From NCBI RefSeq assembly GCF_030014915.1, contig NZ_JAGIXS010000007.1, positions 62,001-126,000 on the forward strand: 64,000 bases of DNA, read 5' to 3'. The position numbers and the translations under genes are program-made. Every line of letters starts with the position of its first letter. Positions within the stretch are counted from its first letter, which is position 1. This document shows, one piece after another, positions 28,997-37,411 of this stretch. Under the pieces are notes generated by a model. That model was not told where the DNA came from. It ran no database searches and saw only the letters and a list, made by a program, of their open reading frames with translations. Source of the DNA: Pelomonas sp. V22 (GTDB lineage: Bacteria; Pseudomonadota; Gammaproteobacteria; Burkholderiales; Burkholderiaceae_C).

Positions 28997-30991
28997 ATGC
29001 GCGCCCTGATCCTCGTCCTCTTGCTGCTGCTGACCGGTTTGCCAGCCGGGGCGCAGCGCATGCCCATGCCCGAGGGCGCGCCGACCAGCTCTGGCGACCG
29101 TGCCACCACGGCGCAGCTGGCCCTCTCCAGCTGGAGCCACGAGGAACTGCGCGAATGGTGGGCCGCCCTGCGCTCGCTCGATGGCACGCCCGGCCAGCTG
29201 CCGACGCGGCTGCAACCCCCCGCCGACCCAGCAGCCTGGCATCCAGTCACCTTGCCCGACGTGCGCACGCGCGGCCCGGCCACGGGCCTGAGCGAGGCCG
29301 AGCCGCGTTTCCAGATGCGCTGGTACCGCCTGCGCTATGTGGCGCCGCAAGGCCGCTGGCCGACCAGCGTGGCGCTCTACATGCCGCGCCTGGTGACCAT
29401 GGCGGCGGCCGTGCTGGTCAAGACCGATGAAGGCTGGCGCCCGGTGTTCGACAACCAGGCCGGTGCGCGCGAGCAATGGGTGAGGCCGCTGTGGGCCGTG
29501 GTGCCGGCGGCCCTGACCGAGCACCGCCAGGACCAGATGATCGAGATGGTCGTGGCCGTGCCGGTGCTGCGCGACAGCTTCTATTCGGTCTCCAGCGTCT
29601 GGCTGGGCGCGCGCGAGGACCTGGAGCCGCGCTACGACACGCGCTGGGCCCTGCAGATCGGCGTGCCCCAGGCCACCGGCCTGACCCTGGTCATCCTCGG
29701 CCTGTTCGCCATCTCGCTCTGGGTGCGCCGCCGCCAGGAGCCGGCCTATCTGCTGTTTGCCCTGGCCACCGTGGCCTGGTTGGTGCGCAACCTGCACTAC
29801 CACCTGGACCTGCCGCGCACCCATGCCGGCCTTGAATGGTTCTGGTGGGCCACCCATGCCTCGATGTCCTGGGTGATGCTGCTGACCTTCCTGTTCGCGC
29901 TGCGCTTTGCCCGCCAGCAGTATCCGAAGTTCGAGCGCGCGGTGGCGGCCTTCGTGGTGGTCTCCAGCCTGCTGACCATGCCCTTTGTATCGCTGCTGAG
30001 CGACCCGGTGGTGCTGCAGCACATCGTCAACGCGGTGGTCGGCGGCCTGGGCACGCTCTTCGTCGGCGGCGTGGCCCTGCGCGGCGGCAGCCGCGAGCTG
30101 CGCCTGATCGCGATCAGCCTCTTGCTCGGCCTGGTGCTGGGCCTGCACGACCTGGCCTTGCTGGCCGGCTGGGCCTGGCCCGAGCACATCTACCTGATGC
30201 CGTTTGCCACCCTGGTCATCGTCGTCTGCTTCCTCTATGCGGTGCAGCGGCGTTATGTGGACGCGCTGGCCCAGGTCGAGGAAGCCAATGCCCAACTGGG
30301 GTTGCGCCTGGCCGATCAAGGCGCCGAGTTGCAGGCCCAGCACGACCGGCTGCGCGAGGCCGAGCGCCAGCAGGCCCTGCTGGTCGAGCGCCAGCGCCTG
30401 ATGCAGGACATGCACGACGGCCTGGGCTCATCGCTGCTCTCCGCCATGGTGGCGGTGGAGCAGGGCAGCATGGACCAGGACAAGGTGGTCGAGGTGCTGC
30501 GCGAATGCGTGGACGACCTGCGCCTGGTGATCGACTCGCTGGAGCCGGTGGGCCATGACCTGGTCTCGCTGCTGGCCACCATGCGCTATCGCCTCGGCAA
30601 GCGCCTGCAGGCGGGCGGCCTCGTCATGGAATGGGACGTGCAAGACCTGCCCCCGCTGGAGTGGCTGGAGCCGCCTGATGCGCTGCACGTGCTGCGCCTG
30701 ATGCAGGAGGCGCTGGCCAATGTGCTCAAGCATGCGCGTGCCACGCGGGTGCGCATCTCCACGCGGCACCTGGGCCATGCGGTCGAGATCCGTGTCGAGG
30801 ACGACGGCGAAGGCTTCGACATCGAGACCGCCCGCCGCGGCCGCGGCCTCAAGAGCCAGCAGCGCCGTGCCCAGCGCCTCGGCGGCCGCGTCACTTTCGA
30901 GAGCAGCCTCGGCCACGGCACGCGCATGTGCCTGCGCCTGCCAGTGCAGCGCGCCGAGCCCGCACCCAACCTCAGCAACACCCAGGGTTAA
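28997..30991 (+). CDS. Orphan NarL-type sensor histidine kinase with 7-TM sensor module
   Basis: 664 residues. Signal peptide (1-19), periplasmic domain (about 20-220) with a beta-rich stretch reminiscent of 7TMR-DISM sensors, about seven TM helices (about 225-415), a coiled coil, then a HisKA_3 box [14 protein letters not shown] (phospho-acceptor His473) and a HATPase_c domain with EDDGEGFD and the [10 protein letters not shown] box. HisKA_3 kinases normally pair with LuxR-type response regulators, but none is adjacent. It lies between the ftsZ terminator and lpxC, 23 bases before lpxC. Confidence 0.85.
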   Translation: MRALILVLLLLLTGLPAGAQRMPMPEGAPTSSGDRATTAQLALSSWSHEELREWWAALRSLDGTPGQLPTRLQPPADPAAWHPVTLPDVRTRGPATGLSEAEPRFQMRWYRLRYVAPQGRWPTSVALYMPRLVTMAAAVLVKTDEGWRPVFDNQAGAREQWVRPLWAVVPAALTEHRQDQMIEMVVAVPVLRDSFYSVSSVWLGAREDLEPRYDTRWALQIGVPQATGLTLVILGLFAISLWVRRRQEPAYLLFALATVAWLVRNLHYHLDLPRTHAGLEWFWWATHASMSWVMLLTFLFALRFARQQYPKFERAVAAFVVVSSLLTMPFVSLLSDPVVLQHIVNAVVGGLGTLFVGGVALRGGSRELRLIAISLLLGLVLGLHDLALLAGWAWPEHIYLMPFATLVIVVCFLYAVQRRYVDALAQVEEANAQLGLRLADQGAELQAQHDRLREAERQQALLVERQRLMQDMHDGLGSSLLSAMVAVEQGSMDQDKVVEVLRECVDDLRLVIDSLEPVGHDLVSLLATMRYRLGKRLQAGGLVMEWDVQDLPPLEWLEPPDALHVLRLMQEALANVLKHARATRVRISTRHLGHAVEIRVEDDGEGFDIETARRGRGLKSQQRRAQRLGGRVTFESSLGHGTRMCLRLPVQRAEPAPNLSNTQG

Positions 30992-31014
30992 GCGCTATCG
31001 CCGACAATCGGGGC

Positions 31015-31950
31015 ATGTTGAAGCAACGCACCCTGAAGTCGCTGACCCGAGCCGTCGGCGTGGGCATACACAGCGGCCAGAAGGTCGAAATGACCCTGCG
31101 CCCGGCGGCGCCGGACACCGGCATCGTGTTCCGCCGCGTCGACCTGAACGAGCCGGTCGACATCCCGGTGCGTACCGACACGGTCTGCGACACCCGCATG
31201 GCCACCACCATCAGCCCCAACGGCGACCCGAACGGCCCCAAGGTCCAGACCATCGAGCACCTGCTGTCCGCCTGTGCCGGCCTCGGCCTCGACAACCTCT
31301 ACGTCGACATCAATGCCGACGAGGTGCCGGTGCTGGATGGTTCGGCCGCGAGCTTCGTCTTCCTCCTGCAAAGTGCCGGCATCGAGCTGCAAAACGCGCC
31401 CAAGAAGTTCCTGCGGGTCAAGAAGTCCGTGGAAGTGCGCCAGGGCGAGGGCAAGCGCCTGATGTGGGCCAAGCTCGAGCCGCACCACGGCTACACGCTG
31501 AACTTCCAGATCGAGTTCGACAACCCAGCCGTCTCGGCCACCGGTCAGCAATACACCTTCGACATGGGCTCGGGCCAGTACAAGCGCGAGATCGCGCGTG
31601 CCCGCACCTTCGGCATGACCAGCGACATCGAGGTCATGCGCAGCCGTGGCCTCACCCTGGGCGGCGCGATGGACAACGCCATCGTCGTGGACGACTACCG
31701 CGTGCTCAATGCCGACGGCCTCCGCTACGACGACGAATTCGTCAAGCACAAGATCCTCGACGCCATCGGCGACATGCAGGTTGCTGGTCATCCGCTGCTG
31801 GCGGCCTACACCTCGTTCAAGGGCGGCCATGCTTTGAACAACAAGCTGCTGCGCGCGCTGCTGGCTGACAGCGAAGCCTGGGAGCTGGTCAGCTTCCAGG
31901 ACGAGAAGCAGGCGCCGCAAGGCTTTGCCGAGCTGGCGCCGGCTTGGTGA
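31015..31950 (+). CDS. lpxC: UDP-3-O-acyl-N-acetylglucosamine deacetylase LpxC
   Basis: 311 residues. Zinc deacetylase, committed step of lipid A synthesis. Zinc ligands correspond to His82 in TIEHLLSA, His245 and Asp249 in [11 protein letters not shown]; the preceding Glu81 is the catalytic base. N-terminal [20 protein letters not shown] is typical. It occupies its usual place after ftsZ, but displaced by the inserted kinase. The ATG at 31015 gives the standard N-terminus. Confidence 0.97.
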   Translation: MLKQRTLKSLTRAVGVGIHSGQKVEMTLRPAAPDTGIVFRRVDLNEPVDIPVRTDTVCDTRMATTISPNGDPNGPKVQTIEHLLSACAGLGLDNLYVDINADEVPVLDGSAASFVFLLQSAGIELQNAPKKFLRVKKSVEVRQGEGKRLMWAKLEPHHGYTLNFQIEFDNPAVSATGQQYTFDMGSGQYKREIARARTFGMTSDIEVMRSRGLTLGGAMDNAIVVDDYRVLNADGLRYDDEFVKHKILDAIGDMQVAGHPLLAAYTSFKGGHALNNKLLRALLADSEAWELVSFQDEKQAPQGFAELAPAW

Positions 31951-31964
31951 GCTGAGGCGCTGCG

Positions 31965-32702
31965 ATGGGGCTGAGCAAGTCGCAATTGGATCGTCTCGGT
32001 GAACGATTGCGGCGCGCTGAGGGGATCGAGCCAGCCGATCTGATGCTGCTTGATGAATACAGGCAGTCATTTGCTTTGGCTTCTGAAAGCGTCGTGGGGC
32101 GGATTCGAATGAGCCTAGGCATCGAGCCGACCGTCCGTCCTGCCAAGTCGACCCAGGCCATCATCGACAAGTTGCGCCGTGAGAAATCTCGACTCAGCCG
32201 TATTCAGGACATCGCTGGCTGTCGGATCCTGGTTGACTCCATCGTTGACCAGGACCGATTGCTGGGTTCGCTACGTTCAATGTTCCCGAGCGTTGACTTG
32301 AAAGATCGTCGCCAGACTCCGAGTCATGGCTACAGGGCCGTCCATCTGATCGTCTCTGATACCGACCGCTGGGTCGAGGTCCAGGTTCGGACGGAACTGC
32401 AGCATCGATGGGCTACGCTGTCCGAGAAATTGGCTGACGTCTACGGCCATGAAATCAAGTACGGTCAGGGTGATCAGCAGTTGCTGGAGCAACTTGCCGG
32501 GCTATCGGCCATGCAAGCGGAGATAGAGCGGGCGGAAAGACTGGCTGAGGCCTACCGCCGACGCGTGGATGGAGGGGACGCCGCGCTGCCTCAGGCGCTG
32601 AACGCCTTGCGCGAACAACTGCAGCACAATGTGGCGGCTGGGAAGGCGGCGTACCAACAATGGATTCGGCAACTGTTGGCTGAATCCGGAGATGAACGAT
32701 GA
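31965..32702 (+). CDS. RelA/SpoT nucleotidyltransferase-domain protein (small alarmone synthetase-like)
   Basis: 245 residues. No HD hydrolase, TGS or ACT domain, so it is a stand-alone synthetase-type protein. Synthetase motifs in order: KSTQAIIDKLRR (61-72), DIAGCRIL (82-89), SHGYRAVH (120-127; Tyr123 is the base-stacking residue) and EVQVRTELQHRWA (138-150; Glu138 catalytic). A helical C-terminal part (about 170-245) follows. Such domains make (p)ppGpp or related alarmones or, in toxSAS toxins, pyrophosphorylate tRNA; which applies is not readable. Local GC is about 50% in sampled lines, below both flanks. It starts 14 bases after lpxC and overlaps the next gene by 4. Confidence 0.82.
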   Translation: MGLSKSQLDRLGERLRRAEGIEPADLMLLDEYRQSFALASESVVGRIRMSLGIEPTVRPAKSTQAIIDKLRREKSRLSRIQDIAGCRILVDSIVDQDRLLGSLRSMFPSVDLKDRRQTPSHGYRAVHLIVSDTDRWVEVQVRTELQHRWATLSEKLADVYGHEIKYGQGDQQLLEQLAGLSAMQAEIERAERLAEAYRRRVDGGDAALPQALNALREQLQHNVAAGKAAYQQWIRQLLAESGDER

Positions 32703-32992
32703 TTTTCTTGGTGGAATACGACCGAAGCTCGAGTTCGCTGATTCGCTGTGAACCCTTTGCAGACTTGCATCGGGCGCAGGCGGAGAAAGCTCGCTTGGAT
32801 CTTGAACTGCAGCTGTTGTCGCAAGGCATTCTTCGCGAAGTCGTCATTCTTGAAGCGGCAGACGAGCAGGGGCTGCGGCGTACACATGGACGGTACTTCG
32901 AGTCCTTGCCGCGAATTCTCACAGCCGAACTCGTCGAAACCGCTACTGCGAGCGACAGCTGCGACGCGGTCGTCACACGCGCCGCCCACTGA
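32699..32992 (+). CDS. Small protein coupled to the RelA/SpoT-domain gene, function unknown
   Basis: 97 residues. Begins MIFLVEYDRSSSSLI, a short beta-type N-terminus, then a charged helix (about 22-45), then VVILEAADEQGLRRTHGRYFES; the last 25 residues look disordered. No TM helix, signal or known motif. ATGA overlap with the upstream gene and the same lowered GC mark the pair as one unit. Roles as antitoxin, regulator or structural partner are possible but not shown; no domain was recognised. Confidence 0.72.
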   Translation: MIFLVEYDRSSSSLIRCEPFADLHRAQAEKARLDLELQLLSQGILREVVILEAADEQGLRRTHGRYFESLPRILTAELVETATASDSCDAVVTRAAH

Positions 32993-32995
32993 CCC

Positions 32996-33181
32996 ATGGC
33001 CATCGCCCGTCTCCTCATCGGCCTGCTGCTCTTCGCTGCCGTCGTCAGCTTCGCGCTGTTCATCGCCACCGGCCAGCAGCGCTGGCGGCGGCTGGGCCTG
33101 GTGATCGTCAAATGGACGGTGCTGGCCGGCCTCGGTTTCTTCGGCGTGCTCATCCTCGAGCGGCTCGCGATCCTGCTCTGA
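32996..33181 (+). CDS. Small two-helix inner-membrane protein
   Basis: 61 residues. Two hydrophobic helices (about 4-24 and 35-57) joined by a basic loop GQQRWRRLG, giving a hairpin with both ends on the same side. GC content returns to the genomic level here, so it probably belongs to the older lpxC neighbourhood rather than to the preceding islet. Only 3 bases separate it from the upstream stop. Function unknown. Confidence 0.6.
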   Translation: MAIARLLIGLLLFAAVVSFALFIATGQQRWRRLGLVIVKWTVLAGLGFFGVLILERLAILL

Positions 33182-33192
33182 CGGGCTGCCTG

Positions 33193-33332
33193 CGGGTTTG
33201 TGCTGGCCGGGTTTGTGCCAGGTCTTGCGTGCGAAATTCGCACGGATTCCCATGGCTTGTGCGGATCTTCACCAGACATGTTTCAGGGACATGATCTGGC
33301 CGGGATTCGGCAGCCAACTCGTGAATTTGTGC
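33193..33332. promoter_or_regulatory. Repeat-rich 200-bp leader before the FeeM-like gene
   Basis: The gene-free stretch 33182-33381 holds an 11-base direct repeat CGGGTTTGTGC (33193 and 33208, 15-bp period), four copies of TTGTGC (33198, 33213, 33257, 33327), a 15-base palindrome GTGCGAA-A-TTCGCAC (33229-33243) and a bulged inverted repeat CCAGACATGT/ACATGATCTGG (33272-33299). This density suggests regulator binding or RNA structure. AGGAA lies 9 bases before the downstream ATG. Confidence 0.5.
33229..33243. promoter_or_regulatory. Palindrome GTGCGAA-A-TTCGCAC
   Basis: Perfect 7-bp arms around a single A, about 140 bases upstream of the FeeM-like start codon. Size and symmetry fit a dimeric repressor or activator operator, but no adjacent gene encodes an obvious candidate regulator. 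Confidence 0.45.
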
Positions 33333-33381
33333 GCAGCTTTCCGCCCCTAGACTGGCCTTCCTTCAATAGGAATGACCTGAC

Positions 33382-34143
33382 ATGAACAAGCCGGGCGATG
33401 GGATGGGCCGAGAGGGTGCTGGAGTGGAGCGCTTGCCGTTCCAGGTGAGGATTGCCACACGCAGTGAGTTGGACGACGTCGTGCGTCTGCGCTCGTCGGC
33501 CTATGGCCGGCATCTGCCCGAGATGGGCCAGCGCCTGGCCCAGCCCGAGGCGGCCGACTTCGACCTCGGCTGTGAGGTCTTCATCGCCGTGTCCAAGCTG
33601 GATGGCAGCCTGCTCGGCACGCTGCGCACCCATGCCAATGCCCTGGAACCGCTGCCGCTGGAAGCCTCGCTGGCGCTGCCGGAGCGCTTCCAGCACCACC
33701 GCCTGGTCGAGGCGACGCGCCTGAGCATCCAGGCCGGTACCAATGCCTCGCTGGTGCGGAACGCCCTGTTCAAGGCCTTCTACCAATACTGCCTGGGCCA
33801 GCGCATCGACTGGATGGTGCTGACCGGCCGCAAGCCCATCGATCGCATCTACGACGGCCTGCTGTTCACCGACGTCGGCGAGACCGGCGCCTACCACCCG
33901 ATGGCCCACATCGGTGGCGTGCCGCACCGGGTGATGAGCCTGAGCGTGCCCGGCGCCGAGCCGCTGTGGCGTGAAGCCCAGCATCCGCTCTACGAGTTCA
34001 CGGTCAAGACCTGGCACCCGGACATCGACCTGTCGGGCGTGCGCGACCTCTCCAGCGCCTGGAGCGGCGAGCAGGCCACGCGCCAGAGCAGCACGGCACG
34101 CCGCCTGCAGGCCTTGCTGCCGCTGCAGTTCAAGGTCGCCTGA
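33382..34143 (+). CDS. FeeM-like N-acyl amino acid synthase/GNAT-fold acyltransferase
   Basis: 253 residues. After a 20-residue polar tail, the sequence VRIATRSELDDVVRLRSSAY opens a GNAT-like fold; further blocks are GTLRTHAN, EATRLSIQAG and TGRKPIDRIYDGLLF, which resemble the FeeM/N-acyl amino acid synthase and autoinducer-synthase-like acyltransferases. Those enzymes move long acyl chains from acyl carrier protein onto amino acids, giving signalling or surfactant lipids. Assignment is by overall pattern, so substrate is unknown. It is convergent with the GGDEF-EAL gene. Confidence 0.6.
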   Translation: MNKPGDGMGREGAGVERLPFQVRIATRSELDDVVRLRSSAYGRHLPEMGQRLAQPEAADFDLGCEVFIAVSKLDGSLLGTLRTHANALEPLPLEASLALPERFQHHRLVEATRLSIQAGTNASLVRNALFKAFYQYCLGQRIDWMVLTGRKPIDRIYDGLLFTDVGETGAYHPMAHIGGVPHRVMSLSVPGAEPLWREAQHPLYEFTVKTWHPDIDLSGVRDLSSAWSGEQATRQSSTARRLQALLPLQFKVA

Positions 34144-34157
34144 CGAGAGTCATGGAA

Positions 34158-34179
34158 GACGCGGCCTCCCGGCTGCGTC
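34158..34179. terminator. Possible hairpin between convergent genes
   Basis: GACGCGGCC and GGCTGCGTC pair around TCCC with one G-U, in the 42 bases between the FeeM-like stop (34143) and the GGDEF-EAL stop (34186). No T-run follows on either strand, so termination is only a possibility. Confidence 0.3.
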
Positions 34180-34185
34180 CGCCCA

Positions 34186-37158
34186 TCAGTGCAGCAGGCT
34201 GGCGAGCAGCGGGTCGCTGCGCTCGCGCTCGGGGAACAGCGGAATCGTCTGCTGGTCGCGGGTCTGCAACTGGCGCACGAAGGCGTAGATCTCAGGGTCT
34301 TCGATGAAGTCGGCCGTTGAGCGCGCCTGCAGGATGCGTTCCGGCGTGACCGGGCGGCTGATGCCATAGCCCTGCGCATAGTCCACGCCTGCAGCCACCA
34401 GGGCCTTGAGGATGGGGAGGTTCTCGGCGTACTCGCCGATGGACTTCATGCCGAGGTTGCTGACCAGGCCGCCGAGAGCGCCGAGGATGGCCATGCCGGA
34501 CGGGTTGTTGGCCGCGTCCTTCACCAGCGAGCCGTCGAGCTTGAGCGCATCGACACTGAGGCCCTTCAGATAGCCGAACGAGGAATAGCCGGCGCCGAAG
34601 TCGTCCAGCGCCACCTTGACGCCAAGGTCGCGGGCACGGTCGATGAAGCGCTGCATGTGGGCCATGTCGGTCAGCGCCACGGTCTCGGTGATTTCGATGC
34701 AGATGCGCGCGACGGCGGCCTTGTGGCGTTCGAACAGGCGGAACAGCTCCTCGACAAAGGCCTCGTCGTTCAGCGAGCTGCCCGACAGATTGACCCCGAC
34801 GAACTGCGTGTTGGCCAGCTGCGCCGCGTGGGCTTCCAGCCAGGCGATCACGGTGGACACCACCCAGTGATCGATGATGGAACTCTTGCCGTGGGCCTCG
34901 GCCGCTTCGATGATGACCGGCGCCGGCACGATTTCGCCATTGGGCTTGCGCATGCGCAAGAGCACTTCGAAATTGAGCGAGTCGAAGGGCCGCGACAGTG
35001 ACAGCTCCGGCTGCATCAGGAGGAACAGGCCTTCGGGCGTCTCGCCGCGCTCCAGGCAGCTGATCAGGGCCAGCTCTTCCTTGTGGTGCTTGAAGAAGGT
35101 GTCGCCGCCCTCCATCACCACGAGGCGCTCGGTCGGCTTCTTTTTGGCCATGCGGCACAGCGTGTCGGCCGCCGAGACCACTTCCTTCAGAGCGGCGCCG
35201 CCAAAGCTCTCAGCTGCCACCAGGCCACCGGAGACGCTGAGCGCAAAGCGCTGCACATCGATCTGGAACGGTGCCGAGGAGATCAGGGCCAGGATGTTCT
35301 GGCAGCGCTGCGAGGCCTCGTTGATGGACGCTTCGGGGAAGGCCACGACGAACTCGTCGCCGCCCACGCGGGCCAGCAGGTCGTGCGGACCGAGCTGGGT
35401 GCGGATGCGCTCGCAGACCTGCTTCAGCACGGCGTCGCCGGCCGAGTGGCCGTAGAGGTCGTTGATCAGCTTGAAGCGGTCCAGGTCGAAATAGGCCAGC
35501 GTGCGTGGCGGTGCTTGCGCGCGCTCGAACTTGCGCGAGAGGCCGCGCAGGTTCAGGCATTCGGTCAGTGGATCATGGTTGACCAGGAATTCCAGCCGCG
35601 TGGTGGCGCGCACGCGCTCGGTGATGTCCTGCAGCGAGCCTTCGATGATGCGGCCGTCAGAGGTCGAGGCCTTGATGGCGCACCAGTACTCGCCGCCACC
35701 GGGCTGGCACAGCCGCGCCTGCAGGTCGAAGGACGAAGCCTGGCCGGCACTGTGCAGGGCGCCGAAGGCCAGCACCACATCGGACTCGAACAACTCGCTG
35801 AGGCTGAGCGCCCCATCCAGCCCCACGGTGGCCAGCATGGCTTTGAAGGCCGGGTTGGAGCTGGCGATCACATGGCCATCGTGCACAGTGAACAGGCCGA
35901 TCGGAGAGTCGTTGTAGGCGGCCTTCAGCGTCTGCTGAGCCAGCTCACGCTTGCGGCGGTCCGAGCGCATGTGTTCGGCCACGGCGGCCGATGCGAGCAG
36001 GGCCGAGGCCAGGGCGGCGGTCACGCTGTTGAGGCCGCCCATCAAGAGCTTCTGGTCCATGGCGGCGGCCAGGATCTCGCTCAGCGTGGCGAGCAAGGCC
36101 ACGGCCAGCGAGGAGGCGTACCACATGGCCGCGCGGGAGCGGGTGCGCTTGACGATCAGGACGATGCAGGGCAGGGCGATGGCGAACTGCAGGCCCGAAG
36201 CCGCCCACAGGATGGGCAGGATCTGCTCGTAGCTCAGCACCAGGCACAGGCCCATGATCACCACGGTGCTGATCTGCTGCCCGACCAGCAGCGCCTGCGC
36301 GCCGATCTGCTGCAGTGACTTCTTGAACAGCTGGCCGTAAACGGCCACCGTGGTCACGTAATAGAGGCACAGCGTCCATTGGCGGATCGGTGTCAGCCAT
36401 TCGGGGCGCAGCGGCAGGCCGAAGAAGCTGAAGTCGGCGCCGGCTGACAGCAGGGCCATGCGCAGGCTCACCGCCAGCCAGGCCACGAAAGCCCAGTAGA
36501 GCTTGCTGCTGTTGATCGCGGCAGCGAGGGCCATCGACACCGCCAGCAGGCCGAGGCCCGCCTCGATCATCGTGGCGGTCTTCTGATGCTGGGCGTGGGC
36601 GGCTTGCAGGTCCTGCGCCACCCAGGCGGTGGCGGTGATCTTGGCCGGCCCCCGGAAGGCGGCGCGGCACAGCAGCCTGGCCTCGCTGCGGTCGGCATCC
36701 AAGGTCAATGCGAAACCGCCACGCACAGGCTCCATCTGGCCGGCACTCATGCTGCGGTTGGCTTCGCCGATCAATTGGCCGCTCTGTTCGTCCCAGCAGC
36801 GCATGTCCATGGCGTGGCGGGAAGGGAATTCCACCGACCAGGCCTTGTTGCGCGTGGGCGCCGTGGCGCTGACGCGCAGCCAGAAGGGCTGGGTCGAGCG
36901 ATGCACATCCATCGAGGCTTGCTGCGGCCGCTCGGCCAGGCGTTCGCGCACATAGGGCAGGTCATGCTGCAGATCGCGACGCAGCTCGGCGGGTTCTTCC
37001 CAGGCCGACAGGGTCAGGGCTTGCCCCCCGGCCGGTTCCGGCCGGCTCAAATGCCAGAGACCGGTGAGAACGGCAAGGACGAGCACCACCACCGGGAACA
37101 ACCGGGAGGTGACGGAGTTGAGCAAGCCTTCGATGAAATCGCGGAACATAAGGTGCAC
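34186..37158 (-). CDS. Membrane GGDEF-EAL protein (c-di-GMP turnover)
   Basis: 990 residues from GTG 37158, or 987 from ATG 37149. One N-terminal TM, a periplasmic region of about 170 residues, about seven TM helices (about 200-400), a PAS domain, a GGDEF domain and an EAL domain. The cyclase motif is intact (RVGGDEF, GGDEF 599-603), but the allosteric RxxD site is GPHD, so product inhibition is probably absent. The phosphodiesterase signature is EVL (731-733), an accepted variant, and downstream DDFGAGYSSFGYL is intact. Net direction of c-di-GMP change cannot be predicted. Confidence 0.92.
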   Translation of the reverse strand: MHLMFRDFIEGLLNSVTSRLFPVVVLVLAVLTGLWHLSRPEPAGGQALTLSAWEEPAELRRDLQHDLPYVRERLAERPQQASMDVHRSTQPFWLRVSATAPTRNKAWSVEFPSRHAMDMRCWDEQSGQLIGEANRSMSAGQMEPVRGGFALTLDADRSEARLLCRAAFRGPAKITATAWVAQDLQAAHAQHQKTATMIEAGLGLLAVSMALAAAINSSKLYWAFVAWLAVSLRMALLSAGADFSFFGLPLRPEWLTPIRQWTLCLYYVTTVAVYGQLFKKSLQQIGAQALLVGQQISTVVIMGLCLVLSYEQILPILWAASGLQFAIALPCIVLIVKRTRSRAAMWYASSLAVALLATLSEILAAAMDQKLLMGGLNSVTAALASALLASAAVAEHMRSDRRKRELAQQTLKAAYNDSPIGLFTVHDGHVIASSNPAFKAMLATVGLDGALSLSELFESDVVLAFGALHSAGQASSFDLQARLCQPGGGEYWCAIKASTSDGRIIEGSLQDITERVRATTRLEFLVNHDPLTECLNLRGLSRKFERAQAPPRTLAYFDLDRFKLINDLYGHSAGDAVLKQVCERIRTQLGPHDLLARVGGDEFVVAFPEASINEASQRCQNILALISSAPFQIDVQRFALSVSGGLVAAESFGGAALKEVVSAADTLCRMAKKKPTERLVVMEGGDTFFKHHKEELALISCLERGETPEGLFLLMQPELSLSRPFDSLNFEVLLRMRKPNGEIVPAPVIIEAAEAHGKSSIIDHWVVSTVIAWLEAHAAQLANTQFVGVNLSGSSLNDEAFVEELFRLFERHKAAVARICIEITETVALTDMAHMQRFIDRARDLGVKVALDDFGAGYSSFGYLKGLSVDALKLDGSLVKDAANNPSGMAILGALGGLVSNLGMKSIGEYAENLPILKALVAAGVDYAQGYGISRPVTPERILQARSTADFIEDPEIYAFVRQLQTRDQQTIPLFPERERSDPLLASLLH

Positions 37159-37285
37159 GTAGGGCGAGTCAAGCCGACCCGCCTTTTTGCGTGAGTTCGC
37201 ACCTTATCGGTCATGTGCTACTGCCGATGCAGGGGGGTGGGGAATGTTCGGCATGCAAGCGTGACAAGCTTCACCGAATCCCCGG

Positions 37286-37314
37286 AACCCGGTGCGGCAG
37301 CCGCCCGGGTTTTT
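37286..37314 (+). terminator. Terminator-like hairpin, plus strand
   Basis: AACCCGG (37286-37292) pairs with CCGGGTT (37305-37311), with an inner GC-rich loop and a five-T run. It would stop plus-strand transcription, yet no plus-strand gene lies upstream within 3 kb, so it may stop antisense transcription coming off the GGDEF-EAL promoter region. The surrounding gap 37159-37411 has no gene. Confidence 0.45.
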
Positions 37315-37378
37315 GCGTCAAGCAGACGTTCTCAAGCAAACGCTGGGCCGCTCCCGAGTTCGCTTGACCCCCACGGGG

Positions 37379-37401
37379 GACCTGGCGCGCCGCGCCAGGT
37401 C
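37379..37401. repeat. Perfect 11-bp inverted repeat after the exporter gene
   Basis: GACCTGGCGCG and CGCGCCAGGTC flank a single C, 10 bases downstream of the MdlB-like stop codon on the minus strand. The structure is flanked by CCCCCA and TGGGGG, which can extend it. It is a strong hairpin without a T-run; it may protect the 3' end of the mRNA or help terminate it. Confidence 0.55.
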
Positions 37402-37411
37402 TGGGGGCCCT

